Program-made: the position numbers and the translations under genes
Shown: positions 34,779 to 42,038 of the stretch, piece after piece
Layout: every line of letters begins with the position of its first letter
How positions within the stretch are numbered: position 1 is the first letter of the stretch
NCBI RefSeq assembly: GCF_003312425.1
Contig: NZ_QNUX01000006.1
Location: forward strand, 1 to 64,000
Length of the DNA: 64,000 nucleotides
DNA from: Flavobacterium psychrolimnae
Lineage (GTDB): Bacteria > Bacteroidota > Bacteroidia > Flavobacteriales > Flavobacteriaceae
Reading direction: 5' to 3'
Notes under the pieces: model-generated
Told to the model about the DNA's origin: nothing
Seen by the model: the letters and a program-made list of their open reading frames with translations, nothing else
The model's database searches: none

Positions 34779-34876
34779 GCAGGGTTTGCGTGAGGGATAG
34801 CAGCGGAAATCCTTTATGTTTTTCTTTAAAAATATAAAGATTGAAGCGGAAAGCCCGACCCTTGTGGTCACGCCCA
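34779..34876 (+). ncRNA. Candidate structured RNA (strand uncertain)
   Basis: An outer stem GCGTGA...TCACGC (34788-34793 with 34868-34873), extended by GGG (34794-34796) with CCC (34859-34861), encloses an inner stem ATCCTTTATGTTTTT/AAAAATATAAAGAT. Between the two stems both strands of the internal loop carry AGCGGAAA. The symmetric motif recalls RNA families described in Flavobacteria (Flavo-1 type), which I could not check. It lies in the 320-base gap between the HARE-HTH gene and aspC; the rest of the gap holds the aspC terminator. A similar fold occurs at 39979-40121. Confidence 0.4.
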
Positions 34877-34888
34877 AAAACAACAAAA

Positions 34889-34907
34889 CCCCAAGAATAT
34901 CTTGAGG
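34889..34907 (-). terminator. Terminator of the aminotransferase gene
   Basis: On the minus strand CCTCAAGA pairs with TCTTGGGG over TAT and is followed by TTTTGTTGTTTTT. Confidence 0.65.
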
Positions 34908-34967
34908 CTTTGATGGTATTGTAAGTTGGATTTTTGAGTTTCTAACTTTCGATTTTATGAGATTTGA

Positions 34968-36155
34968 CTATAGTGCCAAAGCATCTTTGATTCTTTTTAA
35001 TGCTTCTTTCAAGATCTCGTCGCTGGTTGCGTAAGAGAAACGGATACAGTCTGGGTTACCAAAAGCGTCACCTGTTACCGTTGCTACGTTAGCTTCGGCC
35101 AAAAGGTACATTGATAAATCCATTGCATTTTTGATTTCGGTTCCTTTCAATGTTTTTCCAAAGAAAGAAGAAATGTCCGGGAATACGTAAAATGCTCCTT
35201 CTGGAACGTTGATTTTTACTCCTGGAATCTCTTTTAATAATCCTACCACTAAATCTCTACGGCTATGGAAAGCGTCAACCATGTGTTTTAATACAGATGG
35301 ATCAGCATCTACAGCAGTAATGGTAGCGCGTTGTGCGATAGAATTTGCTCCTGAGGTTACTTGACCTTGAATTTTTGTACATGCTTTAGCGATGAATTCT
35401 GGTGCGCCAATATAACCAATTCTCCATCCTGTCATGGCGAAAGCTTTAGCAACTCCATTTACGGTAATTGTTCTTTCTAACATTCCTGGGATAGATGCGA
35501 TACTGCAAAAAGTCCCTGAGAAATTGATGTGCTCATAGATTTCATCAGCAACTATATATACGTGTGGGTATTTTTCTAACACTTTGGCTAATGCCGTTAA
35601 TTCTTCTCTGTTATAAACAGATCCGCTTGGATTACAAGGAGAACTGAACCACATCATTTTTGTTTTAGGTGTGATTGCCGCTTCTAATTGTTCTGGTGTG
35701 ATTTTGAAATCAGTATCTACAGATGTAGGAACTTCTACAGGAACTCCACCAGATAATTTTACGATTTCGAAATAAGAAACCCAATAAGGTGCCGGTAAAA
35801 TTACCTCGTCACCATCGTTTAGCATTACTTGCGCAATGTTGTATAAGGATTGTTTTGCTCCTGTTGAAACTACAATTTGAGATGGTTTGTAGTCTAAATC
35901 ATTGTCTCTTTTGAATTTTCTGCAGATGGCTTCTTTTAATTCAGCATATCCTTCTACTGGAGAATAAGTACTGTAATTTTCATCAATCGCTTTTTTCGCT
36001 GCTTCTTTGATGAAGTCAGGTGTATTAAAGTCAGGTTCGCCTAAACTTAAACTGATAATGTCTTTTCCTTGTGCTTTTAATTCTCTGGCCAAAGCAGCCA
36101 TTGCTAGTGTTTGTGATGTTGCTAGATTGTTAATTCTATCGGATAATGGATTCAT
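34968..36155 (-). CDS. aspC: Class I pyridoxal-phosphate aminotransferase (aspartate-type)
   Basis: The 395-residue protein has the class I layout: LSLGEPDFNTPDFI (36-49), YSPVEGYAELKEAI, SSPCNPSGSVY (171-181), VADEIYEHI (202-210), and the PLP lysine K237 in NGVAKAFAMTGWRIGY. It most likely exchanges amino groups between aspartate and 2-oxoglutarate; broader specificity is possible in this group (Ib). It is transcribed alone, with the desaturase upstream across a palindrome. Confidence 0.92.
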   Translation of the reverse strand: MNPLSDRINNLATSQTLAMAALARELKAQGKDIISLSLGEPDFNTPDFIKEAAKKAIDENYSTYSPVEGYAELKEAICRKFKRDNDLDYKPSQIVVSTGAKQSLYNIAQVMLNDGDEVILPAPYWVSYFEIVKLSGGVPVEVPTSVDTDFKITPEQLEAAITPKTKMMWFSSPCNPSGSVYNREELTALAKVLEKYPHVYIVADEIYEHINFSGTFCSIASIPGMLERTITVNGVAKAFAMTGWRIGYIGAPEFIAKACTKIQGQVTSGANSIAQRATITAVDADPSVLKHMVDAFHSRRDLVVGLLKEIPGVKINVPEGAFYVFPDISSFFGKTLKGTEIKNAMDLSMYLLAEANVATVTGDAFGNPDCIRFSYATSDEILKEALKRIKDALAL

Positions 36156-36186
36156 TGTAATAGGTTGTAGTTAGTTTATTAATTAG

Positions 36187-36211
36187 TAGAGATGCATCGC
36201 AGTGCATCTCT
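36187..36211. repeat. Palindromic intergenic repeat
   Basis: AGAGATGCA pairs with TGCATCTCT around TCGCAG. It lies between the aspC start and the desaturase stop and is akin to the TAGAGACGCGATGTATCGCG palindrome at 21551-21573. Confidence 0.6.
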
Positions 36212-36224
36212 AGGTGTTATATGA

Positions 36225-37319
36225 CTATGTAAGTTCCGGTTTCATTCCCAGCTCTTTCAAATGCTTGAAATGAGCAATAACGGCACTTCGCATTGTTTTG
36301 TATTCGTAATACGGCAAGTTGCATTCTTGAGCCGTTTCTTTTACGATGCTAGCAATTTTACCATAATGCACGTGGCTGATATTTGGAAAAATATGGTGCT
36401 CGATTTGATGATTCAATCCGCCGGTGTACCAGTTTACGATTTTGTTTTTTGGAGCAAAATTAGTAGTGGTAAACAATTGGTGTATCGCCCAAGTATTGTC
36501 CATTTCTCCTAATTCATTTGGTGATGGATTTGTTGTTTCTTCCACAACGTGTGCCAATTGGAACACAACACTTAGGATTAAACCAGCTGTGTAATGCATC
36601 ACGAAGAAACCGATTAATACTTTCCACCACGTGATTCCTATTACGATAGGTAACACAATCCAGATAGAAACATAAATTACTTTTGTGATAATTAATGTTG
36701 TCCAAAGTATTTTTGGGCTTTTCGCTTCTCCGTACGATAATTTTCTTTTCAAGTAGCTTCTCATCTGTTTGAAATCAGTTGTGATAGCCCAGTTGAATGT
36801 TAGTAATCCGTATAAGAATACCGAATAATATTGTTGAAAACGGTGAAAGTTATACCATTTTGCTTCTTTAGTAAAACGGATAACACGTCCTGCATCTAAA
36901 TCCTCATCATGTCCAGGAATGTTTGTGTAGGTGTGGTGTAAAACATTGTGTTGCACTTGCCAGTTGTATACATTTCCTGCCAAAACATAAATAGTTCCGC
37001 CCATGAATTTGTTAACCCAGGTTTTGTTAGAATACGAACCATGATTTCCATCGTGCATCACATTCATTCCAACTCCGGCCATTCCAATTCCCATAACGAT
37101 TGTTAATAGAAGATGTGCCCAAAATGGCATACCAAGTGTCAGAATTAAAAAATAAGGCGCAAGAAAAACTGAAAAGAGAATTATAGTTTTTAAATATAGT
37201 TTCCAATTACCGGTTTTTTGGATGTTGTTTTCTTTGAAGTAATTGTTAACCCGTGAGTTAAGTGTTCTAAAAAACTTTAGGCTATCTTGCTTAGCAAATG
37301 TTGGCGCATTATTATTCAT
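36225..37319 (-). CDS. Acyl-CoA/acyl-lipid fatty acid desaturase
   Basis: The 364-residue membrane di-iron enzyme has three histidine boxes: HDGNHG (89-94), HNVLHH (124-129) and HQIEHHIFP (about 311-319). Four membrane segments (about 44-66, 68-86, 165-185, 215-245) place it in the inner membrane. The HQxEHH third box is that of front-end (delta-5/6) desaturases, but the position of the double bond cannot be told. It adjusts membrane fluidity. It is separated from aspC by a palindromic repeat. Confidence 0.92.
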   Translation of the reverse strand: MNNNAPTFAKQDSLKFFRTLNSRVNNYFKENNIQKTGNWKLYLKTIILFSVFLAPYFLILTLGMPFWAHLLLTIVMGIGMAGVGMNVMHDGNHGSYSNKTWVNKFMGGTIYVLAGNVYNWQVQHNVLHHTYTNIPGHDEDLDAGRVIRFTKEAKWYNFHRFQQYYSVFLYGLLTFNWAITTDFKQMRSYLKRKLSYGEAKSPKILWTTLIITKVIYVSIWIVLPIVIGITWWKVLIGFFVMHYTAGLILSVVFQLAHVVEETTNPSPNELGEMDNTWAIHQLFTTTNFAPKNKIVNWYTGGLNHQIEHHIFPNISHVHYGKIASIVKETAQECNLPYYEYKTMRSAVIAHFKHLKELGMKPELT

Positions 37320-37424
37320 ATATTTTCAATAAAGTTCAAAGGTAATTATTATAAATTTTTCGATATACAAAATTGAGATAAATATTTTAACTGTAAAGTA
37401 TTACTTTTGTTAAAAAAATAATAG

Positions 37425-38054
37425 ATGGACGAGATTCTTAAGTATTTTCCTAATTTAACTGATATTCAGAAAGAACAGTTTGAAAAGCTGGATTTTTTAT
37501 ACCATGATTGGAATGAAAAAATCAATGTTATTTCGAGAAAAGATATAGATGCTTTGTACACCAAACATATATTGCACTCGTTGGGAATTGCCAAAATTAT
37601 AAATTTTGAACCGGGTACTTATGTGCTGGATGTTGGTACAGGTGGCGGTTTTCCTGGTATTCCGTTGGCGATTCTTTTTCCAGAAACACGTTTTTATTTG
37701 ATTGATATCATTGCCAAAAAAATAAAAGTAGTGCAGGCTGTTGCCGAAGGGTTAGAATTGAAAAATGTAAAAGCCGAGCAAATGCGTGCCGAAAATGTAA
37801 AAGGAGATTTCGATTTTATCGTGAGTCGTGCCGTTACAAATATGCCGGATTTTGTTTCTTGGGTAAAAACCAAAATCAAAAAGAACAACAAACACGAATT
37901 GAAAAACGGAATTCTTTATTTAAAAGGAGGAGATTTAACTGAAGAATTGAAGGATTTCCCAAAAGCTACGGAATACAATCTAGTTGATTTCTTTGAAGAT
38001 GAATTCTTTGAAACTAAGAAAGTGGTGCATTTGCCGTTGAAGTATACAGTATAA
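37425..38054 (+). CDS. rsmG: 16S rRNA (guanine527-N7)-methyltransferase
   Basis: RsmG methylates G527 of 16S rRNA. The 209-residue protein has the substrate-side NVISRKDIDALYTKHILHSLG (about 35-55; here VISRKDIDALYTKHILHS), the SAM-binding DVGTGGGFPGIPLAI (about 69-83), and FIVSRAVTNMPDFVSW near residue 130. Length and motif order are normal. Confidence 0.95.
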   Translation: MDEILKYFPNLTDIQKEQFEKLDFLYHDWNEKINVISRKDIDALYTKHILHSLGIAKIINFEPGTYVLDVGTGGGFPGIPLAILFPETRFYLIDIIAKKIKVVQAVAEGLELKNVKAEQMRAENVKGDFDFIVSRAVTNMPDFVSWVKTKIKKNNKHELKNGILYLKGGDLTEELKDFPKATEYNLVDFFEDEFFETKKVVHLPLKYTV

Positions 38055-38055
38055 A

Positions 38056-38125
38056 GTCATTGCGAGGGACGAAGCAATCACAGTTGTTGCTCTAGTTATG
38101 CGATTGCCTCGTACCTCGCAATGAC
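38056..38125. repeat. Palindromic repeat (REP-like)
   Basis: The outer arm GTCATTGCGAGG at 38056-38067 pairs with CCTCGCAATGAC at 38114-38125, and GAAGCAATC pairs with GATTGCCTC-type sequence inside. This TCATTGCGAGG...GAAGCAATC text is a repeat I recognise from many bacterial genomes. It lies just past the rsmG stop. Confidence 0.75.
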
Positions 38126-38135
38126 ATTCAAAAAC

Positions 38136-38179
38136 AAACCCCACAAGAATTCAAAATAATTTGAATTCTTGTGGGGTTT
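38136..38179. terminator. Bidirectional terminator, 20-bp stem
   Basis: AAACCCCACAAGAATTCAAA pairs perfectly with 38160-38179 over ATAA. It separates the convergent rsmG and pruA genes. The following stretch to 38220 is a copy of the dispersed AATCGTTAATCTGCGATTC-type repeat. Confidence 0.85.
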
Positions 38180-38220
38180 AAATTATAAATCACAAATCGT
38201 TAATCTGCGATTCTAAATCT

Positions 38221-39849
38221 TTATTCTCCTAAAAACGGATATCTGTAATCAACCGGAGTAATAAAAGTTTCTTTGATGGTTCTTGGCGAAGCCCAACGCA
38301 ACAAGTTCAATGCTGAACCCGCTTTGTCGTTCGTTCCTGATGCTCTTGCACCACCAAAAGGTTGCATTCCTACAACAGCTCCCGTTGGTTTATCATTGAT
38401 GTAGAAATTACCAGCCGCATTTTGCAATTTGGTAGTTGCTTGCTCAATTGCATAACGATCTTGACTGAAAACTGCACCTGTTAACGCATATTCTGAAGTG
38501 GTGTCAACCAACTCTAAAGTTTCTTCCCATTTGTCGTCTTCGTAAACGAAAATCGTCATTACAGGTCCGAACAATTCCATTTCCATGGTTGAATAATGAG
38601 GATTTGTTGTTACGATAATCGTTGGTTCAATAAAATAACCAACAGATTTGTCATAATTTCCTCCAACTATAATTTCGGCATCAGCATCTTTTTTAGCTTG
38701 GTCAATAAAACCAGCCAATTTATCGAAAGAACCTTCGTGAATTACCGCAGTAATAAAGTTACCAAAATCCTCTGGAGAACCCATTTTCATCGATTTTGTA
38801 TCGGTGATTAATTGCTCTTTTATAGCTGGCCACAAACTTTGTGGAACATAAGATCTTGAAGCAGCAGAACATTTTTGACCTTGAAATTCAAATGCACCAC
38901 GAACAATTCCTGTTGCCACTTGTTTTGGATTTGAACTTGGATGTGCGATGATAAAATCTTTACCTCCAGTTTCACCAACAATTCTTGGGTAGGTTTTGTA
39001 ATGGTGAATGTTTGTTCCAATTTTTGCCCAGATATCTTTAAATACGTGAGTTGAACCTGTAAAGTGAATTCCAGCGAAATCACGGCTTGCCAAAACAGTA
39101 TCCGTAATCATCAAAGCATCTCCAAAAACAACGTTGATAACGCCATCAGGAACTCCCGCTTCTTTGAATACTTCAATAATTATTTGTGCTGAGAAAACTT
39201 GGCTGTCGCTTGGTTTCCAGATCACAACATTTCCCATCATAGCAGCACTTGCAGGAAGATTTCCGGCAATAGCAGTAAAGTTGAACGGTGTAATCGCGTA
39301 CACAAAACCTTCAAGAGGTCTGTACTCTAAACGGTTCCACATATCCGAATTTGATTTAGGCTGATCGTTGTAAATTTGGGTCATGAATTCTACGTTGAAA
39401 CGTAAAAAATCGATGAATTCACAAGAAGCATCAATTTCAGCTTGGTGTATGTTTTTTGATTGCGCAATCATTGTTGCTGCATTTATTCTTGCTCTGTATG
39501 GACCAGCGATTAATTCAGCTGCTTTTAGGAAGATAGCTGCTCTTTGTTCCCAAGCCATATTTGCCCAAGCAGTTTTAGCTTCAAGTGCATTTGCAATTGC
39601 TTGCTCAACATGTGTTTTTTCGGCTAAATGATACGTTCCTACGATGTGTTTGTGATCGTGTGGAGCGGTCATGTTTTTTGTGTTTCCAGTTCTAATTTCT
39701 TCGCTTCCGATATACAAAGGCACATCGATTTTAGAATTCCACATTTTTGTGTAAGCTGCTTGTACAGCTGCTTTTTCTGGTGAATTTGGTGCGTATCCTT
39801 TTACTGGTTCGTTTACCGCTTTTGGTACATGAAAAAATCCTTTTAACAT
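38221..39849 (-). CDS. pruA: L-glutamate gamma-semialdehyde dehydrogenase
   Basis: This aldehyde dehydrogenase oxidises glutamate semialdehyde to glutamate, the second step of proline breakdown. The 542-residue protein has AITPFNFTAIAGNLPASAAMMGN (about 187-210; here ITPFNFTAIAGNLP), VGETGGKDF with the catalytic Glu (about 292-300) and GQKCSAASR with the nucleophile Cys (about 326-334). It lacks a proline dehydrogenase domain, which must be a separate gene. Upstream is a 290-base gap with no other gene. Confidence 0.94.
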   Translation of the reverse strand: MLKGFFHVPKAVNEPVKGYAPNSPEKAAVQAAYTKMWNSKIDVPLYIGSEEIRTGNTKNMTAPHDHKHIVGTYHLAEKTHVEQAIANALEAKTAWANMAWEQRAAIFLKAAELIAGPYRARINAATMIAQSKNIHQAEIDASCEFIDFLRFNVEFMTQIYNDQPKSNSDMWNRLEYRPLEGFVYAITPFNFTAIAGNLPASAAMMGNVVIWKPSDSQVFSAQIIIEVFKEAGVPDGVINVVFGDALMITDTVLASRDFAGIHFTGSTHVFKDIWAKIGTNIHHYKTYPRIVGETGGKDFIIAHPSSNPKQVATGIVRGAFEFQGQKCSAASRSYVPQSLWPAIKEQLITDTKSMKMGSPEDFGNFITAVIHEGSFDKLAGFIDQAKKDADAEIIVGGNYDKSVGYFIEPTIIVTTNPHYSTMEMELFGPVMTIFVYEDDKWEETLELVDTTSEYALTGAVFSQDRYAIEQATTKLQNAAGNFYINDKPTGAVVGMQPFGGARASGTNDKAGSALNLLRWASPRTIKETFITPVDYRYPFLGE

Positions 39850-39978
39850 ATTTGTAAAATTATAAAATTAGAAATTGTTGTAGTGTGTTTCAAAATAATG
39901 CACAAAAGTACGAAGGATTGTTTGAAAAAAGATGTTTTTTGGTGTAAACTAAAAGCAATATGGGTGGAAGTCGTATTA

Positions 39979-40121
39979 TAGCCCAGATAGAAATGGAAAG
40001 CTTTTTGTGGTCTCGTTCTATTTTTTCTTGTAGAATAAGAGCGACTTCAGAAGCTCCTTATTGTGCTTAGAAAAAAATAAAGGAGGCAAAGAAAACTTGA
40101 AATGTATAGCTGGATGAGCTA
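39979..40121 (+). ncRNA. Candidate structured RNA (strand uncertain)
   Basis: The outer stem AGCCCAG (39980-39986) pairs with CTGG (40110-40113) and AGCT (40117-40120), and the internal loop carries ATAGAAATGGAAAGC on one side and GAAATGTATAG on the other. Inside is a hairpin CTCGTTCTA/TAGAATAAGAG. The layout, with a closing stem, paired purine-rich loops holding AAATGGAAA or similar, and a long inner arm, is like 34779-34876. It is in the gap between apaG and pruA. Nothing else is seen in this gap. Confidence 0.35.
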
Positions 40122-40139
40122 CGAAAAAAGAGATAAATT

Positions 40140-40526
40140 TTAATTCAAAGCAAATGGAGCACTCAACCTAAAAGCAGGTACAATAACTTTGAAGTTCTTT
40201 GTTGAGGTGAAATTAATCATGTTGAAATAGCCTTTCATCGCACCATAAGGGGACGACAATAAACAGCCTGAACTGTAGGTGTGAAATTCTCCAGGTTTCA
40301 AAACGGGTTTTTTTCCAATTACGCCTTCGCCATCAACAATCTCGATATCATTTAGGGAATCAAAAATTTCCCAATGGCGCGAAATCAATTGAACGGAATC
40401 CTTACTGTGGTTTTCAATTGTGATTACGTAACTAAAGGCAAAGTGAATCTTATAGTTTTTGAAGTAAGTACCCTCAAAACTAGTTAATACCGAAATTTTT
40501 ATGCCTCTTGTTATTTGAGAAACCAT
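40140..40526 (-). CDS. apaG: ApaG-domain protein
   Basis: ApaG (a fibronectin-like beta sandwich) is linked in other bacteria to Co2+/Mg2+ tolerance. The 128-residue protein has the usual span and conserved blocks: HFAFSYVITIENHSKDSVQLISRHW (here FAFSYVITIENHS), GVIGKKPVLKPGEFHTYSSG, SPYGAMKGYFNM. It lacks a membrane segment. The gene lies between the T9SS plug gene and the candidate RNA. Confidence 0.9.
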   Translation of the reverse strand: MVSQITRGIKISVLTSFEGTYFKNYKIHFAFSYVITIENHSKDSVQLISRHWEIFDSLNDIEIVDGEGVIGKKPVLKPGEFHTYSSGCLLSSPYGAMKGYFNMINFTSTKNFKVIVPAFRLSAPFALN

Positions 40527-40606
40527 GTTAAATGGATGAATATGTGATTATTATTGACAAATTTACAAAAAAATGGTGTCGTTTTACCAAATTTATCAAA
40601 AGTTTT

Positions 40607-41872
40607 TTAGTTGATGATATTTATAGAATTAGCTATTCCTTTGCCCACAACTCTGTCGTATCGGTCAATGTTTTCTCTGTAATAAACCACTATTGTGTAA
40701 TCATTTTCTGTTTGGTAAAAATTACCATCAATTGCATTTTCATAGTCAATTACTCCTTTTTCGTCAGCGACTTTGTATTCAAAATTCGCAAACCCCTGTT
40801 TGATTAAAATTGCTTTTTCATAAATCGCTTTTTTGGGATTATACTCCATTTTATATTCTGGAGACATCGTATAATTATTAAACATTCCAGTGACATAAAT
40901 ATTTTTGTTCAATCGGAAAGTAGGTGCCGAAAGGCTGAAATAAACCCAGGCATAATCAGCTTCGATTTCGTTGTTAGCAGTATTTAAATTGTTGACGACA
41001 AAATTCCCATTCACATCTTGGGTAAAAGAATACGGGAAATTAGCTCTGGCGGCGCTGGTGTATAAATATGAACCGTAAACTGCCGAGCTAAAATCGACTC
41101 GGGCTATATTATTGTTTGCGGCTCTGATATCTTTGTTTTCGAAAAATAAAAATTCATTTCCGGCCCAAAACTGAGTCTCCCAATCATACTTGTAAATCAA
41201 ATCATTACCAATAGTGTATTGCGGCACTATATTTTTAATGCCAGTATTCATTTGGCCGTTTTGCAGTAATAAAACTTTGACATTTCGCAACGGCGTTTGA
41301 AAAGTAATAGTATTGGATCGAATAGTAAAATCTAAATTTTGCTTTGATTCGATGTTGTTAACTGTTCTGGCTCGTTTTACTTGGATAGGAACCGTAACCA
41401 AATCTTCGTATAAAATGAATTTTCTGGAAAATACGACTTCTTTATTTTCATCTAAAACTTTAATCATATAATTTCCGCTGATTTTTAACTGCAGCGTAAA
41501 CTGATTTGGTATCGCTAATTTGTAATGTGAATAGATTTGTAATGTATTGAAGGAATTGCTGTAATCCTGAATTCTTTGGTTATCAAAACCTTCAAGATAC
41601 TCGTTTTTCGGAATTGCCGTAGGATTCCAGTTATAGTCGCAATGGATTATTTCGTAGTAATAATTGGCTTCATTGCCAAAAAGGTCATCAAATTGCAATT
41701 GAAATCCTTCGCCTAGTTTTAAAATTGGAATTATATTTTGGTCATTTTGTACAAATGAAATCGTTTTGATGTTGTATGGCGGGGCGATTTCTTTTTCTGC
41801 TTGTGCCAAAGAAATATAGGAACAAAACACCGTGAGAATAAGAAAGGTTATATTGAGAAAAGGGTTTTTCAT
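40607..41872 (-). CDS. Type IX secretion plug protein (DUF5103)
   Basis: The 421-residue protein has a signal peptide (about 1-23) and beta-rich DUF5103 sequence (EIIHCDYNWNPTAI, FTLQLKISGNYMIKVLDENK, WAGNEFLFFENKDIRA, YVTGMFNNYTMSPEYKMEYN). DUF5103 is the plug that closes the SprA translocon of the type IX secretion system until cargo binds. The type B cargo protein at 8894-11059 would use that pathway. The M16 protease gene diverges from it. Confidence 0.8.
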   Translation of the reverse strand: MKNPFLNITFLILTVFCSYISLAQAEKEIAPPYNIKTISFVQNDQNIIPILKLGEGFQLQFDDLFGNEANYYYEIIHCDYNWNPTAIPKNEYLEGFDNQRIQDYSNSFNTLQIYSHYKLAIPNQFTLQLKISGNYMIKVLDENKEVVFSRKFILYEDLVTVPIQVKRARTVNNIESKQNLDFTIRSNTITFQTPLRNVKVLLLQNGQMNTGIKNIVPQYTIGNDLIYKYDWETQFWAGNEFLFFENKDIRAANNNIARVDFSSAVYGSYLYTSAARANFPYSFTQDVNGNFVVNNLNTANNEIEADYAWVYFSLSAPTFRLNKNIYVTGMFNNYTMSPEYKMEYNPKKAIYEKAILIKQGFANFEYKVADEKGVIDYENAIDGNFYQTENDYTIVVYYRENIDRYDRVVGKGIANSINIIN

Positions 41873-42038
41873 TTTGTAGCACTTAAGATTTTGTAAATAT
41901 AATGATTACGTTTTGTTTTTGGTTGATCTTGTTTTTGTGGCGATGATTTTTTTTGTGAGTAATATCTGTTAATATTCTCTTAATTCGTTCTGTTTATAAA
42001 TGGTAACTGATTATTTTTACTACAAATAAACCAACCTT

